Numbered from the stretch's first letter, positions 44,439-53,366 are shown. The stretch is DNA of 64,000 bases from a bacterium (GCA_030524675.1 JAUNGE010000009.1:21788-85787); one strand, 5' to 3'. Numbers and translations: made by a program. Notes: a model not told the origin generated them from the sequence alone.

Positions 44439-45092
44439 TCACTCCCACAAAACCGCCTCTCCCGCTGCATCGCCAAACCAGATTTCTTTCCCGTCCGCGA
44501 TTCTAGCGCGCCCGCTGGTCGCCTCCGTGATTTTCTTTTTGATGCCGGCAAGCTCGTCCTCCGGCACCAGAATTTCAAATTTTACCTCATCCGTGTAGGA
44601 CACATCCAAGGAACGGATGCCTTCTTTTGCGAGCAGATACTGAATCTTTCCCACCCCATTGTAGTCGGTGAGAATCTCCACTTTTCTGCCGCGGAATTTT
44701 TCAACAATCACACTGTGCAGCAGCCCTTCCTTCGCCGCGCCGGAATACGCCCGCACCAATCCGCCTGTCCCGAGCAGCGTTCCCCCAAAATACCGTGTCA
44801 CCACAACGCAGGCATTGTGCAGCTCTTCTCCCAAAAGAACGTCAAGCATCGGCCTTCCGGCAGTCTGGCTTGGCTCTCCATCGTCGCTGGCCCGACAGAT
44901 TTCCTGACGTCTTCCCACCGTGTAAGCATAGCAGTTGTGCGTCGCATCCCAGTATTTTTTCCGCATGGTCTCAATGAAGGCAAGCGCCTCTTCCTCCGTC
45001 TCCACCGGCATTGTTGTCGCGATAAATCGGGATTTTTTCTCCACAATCTCCCCGACGCCGCCCTGATATAAAATTTTATAGCTCTCTGCCAT
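44439..45092 (-). CDS. YigZ/IMPACT-family protein
   Basis: A 217-residue protein of the UPF0029/IMPACT family. The N-terminal domain (about 1-125) has KSRFIATTMPVETEEEALAFI, DATHNCYAYTVG, DDGEPSQTAGRPML and VVTRYFGGTLLGTGGLVRAYS, all diagnostic. The C-terminal DUF1949-like domain resembles EF-G domain IV. Its role is unclear, with links to translation or proline peptidases in the literature. The ATG at 45092 has GGAG at 8-base spacing; an ATG at 45098 is too close to it. Confidence 0.9.
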   Translation of the reverse strand: MAESYKILYQGGVGEIVEKKSRFIATTMPVETEEEALAFIETMRKKYWDATHNCYAYTVGRRQEICRASDDGEPSQTAGRPMLDVLLGEELHNACVVVTRYFGGTLLGTGGLVRAYSGAAKEGLLHSVIVEKFRGRKVEILTDYNGVGKIQYLLAKEGIRSLDVSYTDEVKFEILVPEDELAGIKKKITEATSGRARIADGKEIWFGDAAGEAVLWE

Positions 45093-45258
45093 ACACATTT
45101 CTCCTTATATTCCTGTTCTCTTTCTTCTCTTTTTTTGTTCCATTTTTCATTCGTATCGTTTCTCTTTTTGCCCTGTTTTCCTGTATATTTCATAATTTCG
45201 TATGAATGTCGTCACATATCTTCATAATAATATAATCAAAAGATTAAGACAATAACTA

Positions 45259-45287
45259 TTTCCAAGTTCGGTGAAATTTGGTATACT
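45259..45287 (+). promoter_or_regulatory. Possible promoter of the penicillin-binding protein gene
   Basis: TATACT (45282-45287), preceded by a TGG, with a weak -35 (TTTCCA-like) 17 bases upstream. The start near 45294 leaves about 48 nt before the ATG at 45342. The -35 match is poor. Confidence 0.45.
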
Positions 45288-45341
45288 AGACAGAACAAGC
45301 TTTCATGAAAAGTTAGAATGATTATACTAGGAGGTAAGCGA

Positions 45342-48017
45342 ATGAATCTGAGCAAAAAGCAGACGAGACAAAAGATTAAGGCTGCCACGTCCAACACCAG
45401 ACGACTCACCAGCAGACTGTTTCTTCTTTTGTTTCAGGTGCTGTTTGTTGTCGTTCTTCTCGGCGGCTTCTTTGGCGTCTTTGCAGCAGTCGGTGTCGTC
45501 AGCAGTATTCTGGATTCCGCCCCGAATATCGAAGACACCAGCATCGTTGTGCCGGAAGGCTATGCCAGTACCATATATGACAGTCAGGGAAACTTAATGC
45601 AGACACTGGTTATGGAAGGGACGAACCGCTATGAGGCGACCTACGAAGAACTTCCCGAACATCTGATAAACGCCTTTATCGCAATCGAGGACTCCCGCTT
45701 CTGGACCAACTCCGGTATCGACATGCGCTCCATCCTGCGTGCAGCAGTCGGTGTCCTGATGGATGATTATAAGGGCGGCGGCAGTACCATCACCCAGCAG
45801 CTTATCAAAAACAATGTCTTTAACGGCGGCATGGAGAATAATTTCGGTGAGCAGATTGAAAGAAAGCTCCAGGAACAGTACCTCGCCGTGCAGCTCACCA
45901 AAAAGATGGACAAAAAGCTGATTCTCGTCAACTATTTAAACACCATCAACCTCGGCAACAATACGCTCGGCGTAAAGGCAGCGGCGAAGCGGTATTTCGA
46001 CAAGGATGTGTCAGATCTCACACTCTCGGAATCCACTGTGATTGCGGGCATCACACAGAATCCTTCCAAATACAATCCTCTCTCGAGCAAGGGAAAAGAG
46101 GCAAATGAGGAGAAGCGCAAAGTCATCCTGCAGTATATGTTTGAGCAGGACCTGATTACAAAGGACGAGCAGGAGGAAGCGCTGGCGGACAATGTCTATG
46201 AGCGCATCCAGAACGTGGACCTTATGACAAAACAGACCGCATCCCAAGTCTACAGCTATTTTACGGACGAGTTGATTGACCAAGTATTCGATGCGCTGGT
46301 GGAAAAAGGGTATTCTTCCACGCAGGCACATAACATGATTTATGGCGGCGGCCTGAAAATCATGACTACACAGGACCCTGACATTCAGGCGATTGTGGAT
46401 GAGGAAATCAACAATCCAGACAATTACACAGCAGCCCGCATCTCCATCTCCTACCGTCTCTCCGTGACACATGCGGACAAGACGACCGAACATTTCTCGG
46501 AGACCAATATCCGCACCTGGCACCGCAGCGTGCTGCACGATACGGCCTACGACGGTCTGTATGACAATGAGGAAGAGGCAAAGGCAGATGTGGAGCGCTA
46601 CAAGGAATATCTCTTAAAGGAGGACGACACCGTCATTGGCGAGTCTTTTCAGACCGAACTGCAGCCACAGACTTCTTTTGTTGTGATAGAGCAGAGCACT
46701 GGCTATGTCAAGGCCATCACCGGCGGGCGCGGCGAGAAGAAAGCCAGCCTTACCTTAAACCGTGCAACTGGCACACTCCGCCAGCCTGGCTCTACTTTTA
46801 AGGTTATCACGTCCTTTGCTCCGGCGCTCGACACCTGCGGCGCGACTCTGGGCACAGTATACTATGACAATACGTACACCATCGGCACAAAGACCTTCCG
46901 AAACTGGTACGACTCCAGAGGGTATCTCGGATACAGCAACATCCGCGAGGGTATCATCTACTCGATGAATATTGTCGCACTGCGCTGCATGATGGAGACC
47001 TTACAGTCTCCGCAGCTCGGCGTGGAATATGCGCAGAACCTCGGCATCTCTACGCTCACGGAGACGGATTTAAACCCGTCCACGGCGCTCGGCGGCATCA
47101 CAAACGGTGTCTCCAACCTGGAGCTGACATCGGCGTTTGCGTCTATCGCAAACCACGGCGTCTACACGAAACCGATTTTCTTCACAAAGATTCTTGACCG
47201 GAACGGGAAAATCATTCTGGAAAATGAACCACAATCCAGGCGCGTTCTGAAAGATTCCACCGCGTTTCTTCTGACGGATTCCATGCAGGCTTCCATGAAA
47301 CCTGGCAAAAAATTTGCGCGCGCGGGCATCACGGTCAACCCGACCAGCACCAGCGCTGCCCTCTCCAACATGTCCGCCGCCGGAAAGAGTGGTACGACCA
47401 CCAACAACAGGGATATCTGGTTTGTAGGCTACACCCCGTATTACACGGCCGGCATCTGGGCCGGATGCGACAACAACCAAGAACTGACTGCAGCAAACGG
47501 CGGCACCTCGTTCCACAAGGCAATCTGGCAGAAAATTATGACCAGACTCCATGACGGCCTGTCCGACCCAGGTTTTCCGGTTCCTGACAGCGTGGAGACG
47601 GCTCAAATCTGCCGCAAATCCGGCAAGCTCGCCGTGGAAGGACTCTGCAACCATGACCCACGCGGAAACTGTATCTACACCGAATATTTTGCAAAAGGAA
47701 CCACTCCCACAGAAGTCTGCGACCATCATGTGCGCGTGACAGTCTGCTCCGCGTCCGGTGGTCTTCCAACACAGTACTGCCCGAACGAACTTCGGACCAG
47801 CAAGGTATGTATGGTGATTCCTTCTGATGAACCTGGCACAACGGATGACTCCATCTATGGTATGCCTGGTTTCTGTTCCGTCCACACTGCGGCGTCTCAG
47901 ACGGAAGCGGAAACAGAATCCGAGGAAGTTCCTACCATAGAAGCACCCACACACTCCACGCTTCCTGTCAGCCCTGGGCAGATGGGAAATGCAGTGCATC
48001 CGATTATTATTCGGTAA
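45342..48017 (+). CDS. Class A penicillin-binding protein (transglycosylase/transpeptidase, PBP1A-like)
   Basis: A bifunctional cell-wall synthase of 891 residues anchored by one N-terminal helix (about 32-57). The GT51 domain has IAIEDSRFWTNSGIDMRSI near 115 and GGSTITQQLIKNNVFNGG near 145. The transpeptidase has the active serine in QPGSTFKVITSF (SxxK), SMN in IIYSMNIVALRC and KSG in SAAGKSGTTTNN. A cysteine-rich stretch and a Glu/Thr-rich tail close the protein. The start at 45342 follows AGGAGGTAAGCG. It stands alone with its own terminator. Confidence 0.93.
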   Translation: MNLSKKQTRQKIKAATSNTRRLTSRLFLLLFQVLFVVVLLGGFFGVFAAVGVVSSILDSAPNIEDTSIVVPEGYASTIYDSQGNLMQTLVMEGTNRYEATYEELPEHLINAFIAIEDSRFWTNSGIDMRSILRAAVGVLMDDYKGGGSTITQQLIKNNVFNGGMENNFGEQIERKLQEQYLAVQLTKKMDKKLILVNYLNTINLGNNTLGVKAAAKRYFDKDVSDLTLSESTVIAGITQNPSKYNPLSSKGKEANEEKRKVILQYMFEQDLITKDEQEEALADNVYERIQNVDLMTKQTASQVYSYFTDELIDQVFDALVEKGYSSTQAHNMIYGGGLKIMTTQDPDIQAIVDEEINNPDNYTAARISISYRLSVTHADKTTEHFSETNIRTWHRSVLHDTAYDGLYDNEEEAKADVERYKEYLLKEDDTVIGESFQTELQPQTSFVVIEQSTGYVKAITGGRGEKKASLTLNRATGTLRQPGSTFKVITSFAPALDTCGATLGTVYYDNTYTIGTKTFRNWYDSRGYLGYSNIREGIIYSMNIVALRCMMETLQSPQLGVEYAQNLGISTLTETDLNPSTALGGITNGVSNLELTSAFASIANHGVYTKPIFFTKILDRNGKIILENEPQSRRVLKDSTAFLLTDSMQASMKPGKKFARAGITVNPTSTSAALSNMSAAGKSGTTTNNRDIWFVGYTPYYTAGIWAGCDNNQELTAANGGTSFHKAIWQKIMTRLHDGLSDPGFPVPDSVETAQICRKSGKLAVEGLCNHDPRGNCIYTEYFAKGTTPTEVCDHHVRVTVCSASGGLPTQYCPNELRTSKVCMVIPSDEPGTTDDSIYGMPGFCSVHTAASQTEAETESEEVPTIEAPTHSTLPVSPGQMGNAVHPIIIR

Positions 48018-48052
48018 ACGATGAACGATTGACTGGTGATACGAAAACCAAA

Positions 48053-48116
48053 AGAGCAGATAGCAGCAAAGAATCTGATATATTTATCAAATCTGCTGCA
48101 CTCTGCTCTTTTTTAT
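48053..48116 (+). terminator. Rho-independent terminator of the PBP gene
   Basis: AGAGCAGA plus AGCAGCA on the left pair with TGCTGC plus TCTGCTCT on the right, followed by a run of six T. It starts 36 bp after the stop codon. Confidence 0.85.
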
Positions 48117-48209
48117 TTTCTCTTGTTTTGTTGTTTTTTGTTGTTTTGTTTTTATTGTTTCTATTTTTATCGTTTTTTCTTTTCTTATCGTTTCTTCTCG
48201 TTTCTTCTT

Positions 48210-48566
48210 TTATCGTTTCATTTTTGGCTCAAATACCAAAGATGCCAAATATCCAAAAATCAATGCTCCGGAAATTCCGGCTGCGCTCGCAGTAAAGCCG
48301 CCCTGAAACAATCCCAGCACGCCGTCTTTTGCCACGGCTTCCTTGATTCCTGTCCAGAGTGTATTTCCAAAGCCCAGAAGCGGCACTGCTGCTCCTGCGC
48401 CTGCCCACTCCAAAAACGGCTGATACCATCCAAGGCTTCCAAACACTGCGCCGCTCACTACTAGAATAACCATCACCCGCCCTGGCATCAGTTTCGTCTT
48501 ATCCATCAAAATCTGTACCAGTGCGCAGATAACGCCTCCTACCAGAAATGCTTTCACATATTCCAT
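48210..48566 (-). CDS. spoVAE: Stage V sporulation protein AE (SpoVAEB-type)
   Basis: A 118-residue membrane protein of the forespore dipicolinic acid channel. Three or four membrane helices are visible, with GGVICALVQILMD near 10-22 and WAGAGAAVPLLGFGNTLWTG near 55-74, the latter shared with SpoVAC. The start at 48566 has GGAGCG; the frame extends to 48647 but overlaps spoVAD. It follows spoVAD directly. Together they are separated from spoVAA-AB-AC by 3.7 kb containing two plus-strand genes. Confidence 0.9.
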   Translation of the reverse strand: MEYVKAFLVGGVICALVQILMDKTKLMPGRVMVILVVSGAVFGSLGWYQPFLEWAGAGAAVPLLGFGNTLWTGIKEAVAKDGVLGLFQGGFTASAAGISGALIFGYLASLVFEPKMKR

Positions 48567-48640
48567 TCTTTTTTCGCTCCTTTTAGACTCTTTTTCTCTC
48601 AAACAGACACGTCGCCTGGCGGCGACACCACTATGCTGTT

Positions 48641-49675
48641 TCAGCAATGTTCCAGAACCACTGCATGAGCGATTCCAGGCACACTCTGTCCCTCATTGAA
48701 GCTGACTGTCGAGAGCAACGCTCCTGTCGGCACAAATAGGACTTTTCGCAGATTACCTGCAAACAGCTTTGGCAAAATATAAGCTCCCAGCGTGACTGCC
48801 GCACAGCCGCAGCCACTTCCTCCAGAGTGGACGTCCTGTGTCTGACGCGCATAGATTTCCAGACCGCAGTCCATATGCTTTCCCTCTGCCGGATATCCTT
48901 TCTGCTTCAGCATATCCAGAAGAATCCGCTGTCCGATAATCCCCAGATCTCCTGTGATGATTTTATCATATTCCTCCGGCCCACAGTCAAAATCCTGAAA
49001 ATGCCGCACAATCGTGTCGAATGCAGCTGGCGCCATCGCCGCGCCCATGTTCATGGAGTCCTTGCAGCCGATGTCCACCACTCTTCCAGGCGTCACTCCG
49101 GCCACTCTGGCATAACTCACCGATGCTTCTCCATCTTTGTCAAACAGCCCTTCTTTCGCCACAATCACAGCGCCGCTCCCTGTCACAGTCCATGTGGCGG
49201 AAAATGGCCTCTGGTTTCCGTATCCGAGCGGAAAACGGAACTGTTTCTCTGCGGATGCAAAATGGCTGGAAGCCAATGCTGCCGCCCTGTCCGCATAACC
49301 TGCATGTACTGTCATCGCCGCCAGCATCAGCGATTCTCCCATGGTGGAGCACGCGCCGTAAAGTCCGAACAGCGGGATATTAAAATCCGCAATTCCAAAT
49401 GAGGTGGCAATCAGCTGTCCCAACAAATCTCCAGCAAACAAATAGCGAATACTCCCTATCTCCAGATTTCCCTTCTGAATGGCCAGTCCCAGCGCTTCTT
49501 TCTGCAGCTGGCTCTCCGCCTCCTCCCAGTTCTTCTTTGACAGCATGGAATCTGTCTCAATTTTATCAATTCCGTTTCTTAAGGGCCCGTCTCCCTCTTT
49601 CGGCCCAGCTACCGTCCCAAAAGAAGTGATGACAGGACCTTTTTCCATTTTTATACTCGATTTTCCTGCCTGCAT
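48641..49675 (-). CDS. spoVAD: Stage V sporulation protein AD (SpoVAD)
   Basis: A 344-residue thiolase-fold protein that binds dipicolinic acid for transport into the forespore. It has GPVITSFGTVAGPKEGDGPL near 13-32, the family cysteine in LYGACSTMGESLML near 128 and SSHFASAEKQFRFPLGYGNQRPFSATWTVTGSGA further on. The C-terminus carries SGGSGCGCAAV. The start has an AGGAAAGAGAGGG site. Here it begins a two-gene unit with spoVAE rather than following spoVAC, so it needs its own promoter (expected sigma-G type; none clearly seen). Confidence 0.94.
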   Translation of the reverse strand: MQAGKSSIKMEKGPVITSFGTVAGPKEGDGPLRNGIDKIETDSMLSKKNWEEAESQLQKEALGLAIQKGNLEIGSIRYLFAGDLLGQLIATSFGIADFNIPLFGLYGACSTMGESLMLAAMTVHAGYADRAAALASSHFASAEKQFRFPLGYGNQRPFSATWTVTGSGAVIVAKEGLFDKDGEASVSYARVAGVTPGRVVDIGCKDSMNMGAAMAPAAFDTIVRHFQDFDCGPEEYDKIITGDLGIIGQRILLDMLKQKGYPAEGKHMDCGLEIYARQTQDVHSGGSGCGCAAVTLGAYILPKLFAGNLRKVLFVPTGALLSTVSFNEGQSVPGIAHAVVLEHC

Positions 49676-49804
49676 ATCTTCCCTCTCTTTCCTGTTTTTA
49701 ATAATACTGTGTTCCGTTTTTCATTTTCTATGCATCTGTTTTCTATGCGTCCGGAAGTCCTCAAAAATCCATGCTTTTTTCTGTTTCTAATTAAGAAATA
49801 TTGC

Positions 49805-49833
49805 TTGCCTAAGCAGAGCAAAATAACTATAAT
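49805..49833 (+). promoter_or_regulatory. Promoter of mgtC
   Basis: TTGCCT (49805-49810) and TATAAT (49828-49833) are 17 bases apart. The start near 49840 falls at the first arm of the nested palindrome D2, so the structure would form the very 5' end of the transcript. Confidence 0.65.
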
Positions 49834-49836
49834 AAT

Positions 49837-49917
49837 GGTATCAAAAGATGTTGGGGTCAAAAGGTATTTTGACCCCTATGATACCGGATTGCTCCGCACT
49901 ATGTGCTCCTGGTATCA
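49837..49917 (+). repeat. Nested palindromic leader element, copy D2 (upstream of mgtC)
   Basis: Inner arms GGGGTCAAAA (49853-49862) and TTTTGACCCC (49867-49876) lie inside outer arms GGTATCA (49837-49843) and TGATACC (49879-49885). A second GGTATCA at 49911-49917 could pair with the same TGATACC, giving two mutually exclusive folds. The palindrome ends 69 bp before the start codon, almost the same distance as D1. Confidence 0.7.
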
Positions 49918-49953
49918 TCAAAATATACCATTTCAATAGGGGGGAATACATTT

Positions 49954-50631
49954 ATGCTGGTAATTCGTGAATTGACGGCAGGGGCTATCTTTACTCGTAT
50001 TCTGGCAGCAGTTGCACTGGGAGGCGTCATTGGTATGGAAAGGGGACTCAAGAACCGTCCTGCGGGTCTGCGCACGTACATGTTGGTCTGTATCGGCTCC
50101 TGCACAGTCATGATTATCAATCAATATGCCTATCAATGTTTTGGAAGCGGAGACCCCGTGCGAATGGGCGCACAGGTCATCAGCGGCATCGGTTTTCTCG
50201 GAGCAGGTACGATCATTGTGACCTCTCACAATCAAATTCGAGGGCTGAGTACTGCTGCAGGACTTTGGGCGACCGCCTGTTTCGGTCTTGCACTCGGAAT
50301 CGGCCTATATGAAGCAGCTCTCATAAGCGGTGCGGCTGTATTTATTGTGCTGACACTCTTGTCTCATTGGGATCATTACATGGATAAATATTTCCGTGCT
50401 TTGAATCTCTATGTGGAGCTGGATAAACAGGTCCCGCTCGGACAGTTTCTGCGCAGTATCAGAGACCACGATATTGAGCTGGACGACTTGCAGCTGGAAC
50501 GCAGCAATGCGTTCTCAGATGATATTGTTTCTTTTGTTGTGACAATCAAGGGCAAAAAACGCTATAACCACGAATTTCTCATACAGACCGTCCGAAATCT
50601 GGAAGGTGTGAAATTTCTGGAAGAAATATAG
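49954..50631 (+). CDS. MgtC/SapB-family membrane protein
   Basis: A 225-residue protein. The N-terminal membrane domain (about 10-140) carries the MgtC signature: ALGGVIGMERGLKNRPAGLRTYMLVCIGSC, then GIGFLGAGTIIV and GLSTAAGLWATACFGLALG. The C-terminal cytoplasmic domain (about 145-225) is ACT-like, with LEVEGVKFLEEI-type ending. Family members are linked to growth at low magnesium and to phosphate or ATP homeostasis. The start at 49954 has AGGGGGGAA. It is inserted, opposite in strand, into the spoVA cluster. Confidence 0.9.
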   Translation: MLVIRELTAGAIFTRILAAVALGGVIGMERGLKNRPAGLRTYMLVCIGSCTVMIINQYAYQCFGSGDPVRMGAQVISGIGFLGAGTIIVTSHNQIRGLSTAAGLWATACFGLALGIGLYEAALISGAAVFIVLTLLSHWDHYMDKYFRALNLYVELDKQVPLGQFLRSIRDHDIELDDLQLERSNAFSDDIVSFVVTIKGKKRYNHEFLIQTVRNLEGVKFLEEI

Positions 50632-50642
50632 CTGTCCGCCTT

Positions 50643-50674
50643 AGGGAATCCCGATAAGGATTCCCTGTTTTTTT
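50643..50674 (+). terminator. Rho-independent terminator of mgtC
   Basis: AGGGAATCC and GGATTCCCT form a perfect 9-bp stem with a 6-nt loop, followed by G and seven T. It lies 11 bp after the mgtC stop. Confidence 0.9.
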
Positions 50675-50796
50675 GTTTCTATATTTTTACTAAAGTGTGT
50701 TGTCTTTATCTGTTTTTTATTTATAATTTTTGTATAAATTTTTGTATATTTTTAGTATTTTTTTGTTCAATATATAAATATTTTTACTTAATTTGA

Positions 50797-50824
50797 TTGA
50801 CCAACTCGGGGGGGGTGTTACAAT
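50797..50824 (+). promoter_or_regulatory. Promoter of the surface protein with G8 tract in its spacer
   Basis: TTGACC (50797-50802) and TACAAT (50819-50824) are separated by 16 bases, of which eight are consecutive G (50808-50815). Gain or loss of one G by slippage would change the spacer to 17 or 15. The inferred leader has a small GCGCC-GAA-GGCGC hairpin before an AAGGAGGG site. Confidence 0.7.
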
Positions 50825-50885
50825 AAAATTAGTTTAGCGCCGAAGGCGCGACGCTAGTATTTATATTTTAAGGAGGGATGCTGGA

Positions 50886-53240
50886 ATGAGAAAATTCAGG
50901 CGATACCTGGCAACAGCGCTGGTTGTTGCAATGACAGGCAGTTCATTGCCTATGACAGCATTGGCCGAGGAAACCACACTGGTGACAGGATGGCAGCTGC
51001 AGGACGATGGGTGGCATTTTTACAATTCCAAGGGAAAAGAACGAAAAAATGAACACCGCATAGTAAATAAACTGTGGTATGCATTTGATGAAAATGGAGT
51101 CATGCACGAAGATGAACTCTTTGTCGGCCCACAGACCACACCCAAGCTGGATTCCGAAGGAAACACAGTGCCAAACCGATATGCATATCCAAATGGAACG
51201 TTAGCTGGAGTCGGCTGGCTGCTTTTGAATGAGGACGGCACACTGCACACACACGACGGCGGCTGTCAGGATACCGACTGCGAGGGAACTGTCTGGTACT
51301 ATTTAAAGACAGCGGATGAGGCAGCGCTCGACCCTGAGGATGTTGCCAATGCTTCTTATGAATTGGGCGAGATTGTAGCAGGAAAAGAGAAAACCATTCA
51401 CGGAAAGGTATACGGCTTCAAGGACGACGGTGCTATGTACTCTCAGGACTGGGTACAGGGTGTTTGGGATGGCGATGAGTGGATTCCTGGTGAGACAGGC
51501 TCTGCAGACGCCACTACCTGGCACTACTATTTATATGAGGGCGAAAGAGCCACAAACAGATGGGTCTACGTGTACCATGAAGATATGTGGTGCTACTTCA
51601 ATGAAAAGGGTGACTGGGATGAAACTAGAACACCTGAGGCAGCAGATGGACTTGCCATGGTGGATTCCATCGCCTTTTTAGGAAAGACAAACCAGGACGG
51701 AGAAGTGGAAGCAACTCCTGGAGAAACGCTGTCTCTGAAATTTAAGGCGACTCTGACTAGCACTATTGATGATGAAATCATAGCTACAGACAGCAATGCC
51801 ACAATAGCTACAGACAGCAACGCAAGTGAGGTCAAATTCGACAAAAAAGGCCATGATATCTGGATGCCGAAATCCAGATATGGTACTTATAAGTTGGACT
51901 CTGTATCCGAGGACGGCACATGCACGGTTTCCTACACAACGAACCCAACCGAACTGCAGGAAGACATCTGGCTGGTGATCGATGGCGTAAAATCAGATAT
52001 CGTGACTATCGTTCCAAAGAGTCTCGAAACTGCGGCAGACAACAAAGAGGCTGCTGATACACTTTTGAATGCAGTGGACAAGGAAGACTTTACAAAGACA
52101 GATTTGAAAGACAGTCTGGAAAGTCTCTACAAGGAGGCAGAAACTTCCCATGCAGAGGCCATCAAGAAAACACTGTTAGAAAACCCTGCTAACTACAGCA
52201 GTCTAGCTGAGGGATATGCAGCGGAGAACAAGATTACAGAAGCAGAACCTGACATCACAGATGATGCCAAAGCCCTGCTGCCGGCTGGAGAAAATCCAGT
52301 TGAAGTTACAGGCGCAAGTCTGAATGCAGGAGAAGGCGATACCGTTCAGTTAAAGATTGCGGCAGGCGACGCCGGAGCACTGGCTGAGGAAGAGAAATAT
52401 GAAACTACGGTCGCTTTTGACATTACTTATGAAGTGAATGGCGCTCCGCAAGAGCAGCTGACACTTCCAATCCTGATTACCTTATCGCTGCCGCAGCAGC
52501 TGGCAGGAAGTGATGTACAGCTGTGGCATATTCACGGTGATGCAGAACCAGTAAGAGTCACTGCAGTGACATTCAATGAAGGAAAGACAAAGATTACTTT
52601 TGCAGCAGACAAATTCAGTGATTATGTGCTCGTGAAAGAGAAACAGGAAACACCGGATCCTGATCCAACTCCAGACCCTGATCCGACACCGGATCCAACT
52701 CAAGATCCAGACCCAGCGCGTGACCCTGACCCAACGCCGGATCCTGACCCGACACCAGACCCTGATCCAACGCCGGATCCGACTCCAAGTACACCTGGAA
52801 GCAGCGGCAGTGATTCTGACAGCTCCAGTTCTAGTTCCAGTACCAGAAGAGGACACAGTGTCACCACAACCAGCACAAAGAACAGCGGTCAGTGGATTCT
52901 GGACAATGTTGGCTGGTGGTACCGCGATGCAGATGGAACATACCCATACAGCACATGGCGCCAGCTGGAATACAAAGGCAAACTGGACTGGTATCACTTC
53001 AATCAGCAGGGCTACATTGACCTTGGATGGTTCACCGACCAGGATGGCAGAATCTACTACCTGAATCCAGTTACCAACGACAATGGATTCCAGGGTGCAA
53101 TGCTCATAGATTGGCAGACAATCGATGATACATGGTATTACTTCAATCCAATCTCCAACGGCTACCTTGGAGCAATGTTCGTAAATACCACCACACTCGA
53201 TGGCTACCAGGTGGACGAAAGCGGAAAGTTCATCCAGTAA
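50886..53240 (+). CDS. Secreted cell-wall-binding-repeat surface protein
   Basis: A 784-residue exported protein. The signal peptide (1-27) ends ALA before EE. Aromatic/glycine cell-wall-binding (choline-binding-like) repeats occur at both ends: GWQLQDDGWHFYNSKGK near 36-52, a diverged set up to about 245, and a clearer C-terminal set from about 678 with VGWWYRDADG and DTWYYFNPISNG. The middle (about 265-585) looks like Ig-like or bacterial surface domains with Ala/Glu helices. A Pro-Asp-Thr spacer (591-635) and a Ser-rich patch follow. No sortase motif is present, so attachment is probably non-covalent. Ligand and role are unknown. Confidence 0.85.
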   Translation: MRKFRRYLATALVVAMTGSSLPMTALAEETTLVTGWQLQDDGWHFYNSKGKERKNEHRIVNKLWYAFDENGVMHEDELFVGPQTTPKLDSEGNTVPNRYAYPNGTLAGVGWLLLNEDGTLHTHDGGCQDTDCEGTVWYYLKTADEAALDPEDVANASYELGEIVAGKEKTIHGKVYGFKDDGAMYSQDWVQGVWDGDEWIPGETGSADATTWHYYLYEGERATNRWVYVYHEDMWCYFNEKGDWDETRTPEAADGLAMVDSIAFLGKTNQDGEVEATPGETLSLKFKATLTSTIDDEIIATDSNATIATDSNASEVKFDKKGHDIWMPKSRYGTYKLDSVSEDGTCTVSYTTNPTELQEDIWLVIDGVKSDIVTIVPKSLETAADNKEAADTLLNAVDKEDFTKTDLKDSLESLYKEAETSHAEAIKKTLLENPANYSSLAEGYAAENKITEAEPDITDDAKALLPAGENPVEVTGASLNAGEGDTVQLKIAAGDAGALAEEEKYETTVAFDITYEVNGAPQEQLTLPILITLSLPQQLAGSDVQLWHIHGDAEPVRVTAVTFNEGKTKITFAADKFSDYVLVKEKQETPDPDPTPDPDPTPDPTQDPDPARDPDPTPDPDPTPDPDPTPDPTPSTPGSSGSDSDSSSSSSSTRRGHSVTTTSTKNSGQWILDNVGWWYRDADGTYPYSTWRQLEYKGKLDWYHFNQQGYIDLGWFTDQDGRIYYLNPVTNDNGFQGAMLIDWQTIDDTWYYFNPISNGYLGAMFVNTTTLDGYQVDESGKFIQ
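51780..51820 (+). repeat. Intragenic duplication in the surface protein
   Basis: ATAGCTACAGACAGCAA occurs at 51780-51796 and 51804-51820, period 24 bp. It encodes the eight-residue unit IATDSNAT twice. Confidence 0.75.
52657..52790 (+). repeat. Degenerate Pro-Asp tandem repeat in the surface protein
   Basis: About 45 codons encode repeats of PDPDPT and PDPT built from units close to CCAGACCCTGATCCGACA. Codons differ between units, so the DNA repeat is imperfect, but length changes by recombination are possible. The segment is probably an extended spacer between the stalk and the C-terminal wall-binding repeats. Confidence 0.8.
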
Positions 53241-53286
53241 CCAATATAAACCTGTATCATCTAAAACAAACTTGTAAATAAAAAGG

Positions 53287-53324
53287 GCTGTCTCAAAACA
53301 TATATCGCATTGTTTTGAGACAGC
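53287..53324. terminator. Bidirectional terminator between the surface protein and spoVAC
   Basis: GCTGTCTCAAAACA (53287-53300) and TGTTTTGAGACAGC (53311-53324) form a perfect 14-bp stem with a 10-nt loop. T-runs follow on both strands (CTCTTTTTC on plus, CCCTTTTT on minus). Confidence 0.9.
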
Positions 53325-53366
53325 TCTCTTTTTCTATACTTTTCATATTTTCCATTATTCTACATA

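Noticed and set aside
47070..47999. 309-codon open frame antisense to the penicillin-binding protein gene
   Set aside because: Arg/Cys/His-rich translation with no motif; the sense gene has all catalytic motifs.
49676..49860. A sigma-G promoter for spoVAD
   Set aside because: Some GCATA-like boxes are present, but no correctly spaced CATNNTA box was found, so no site is called.
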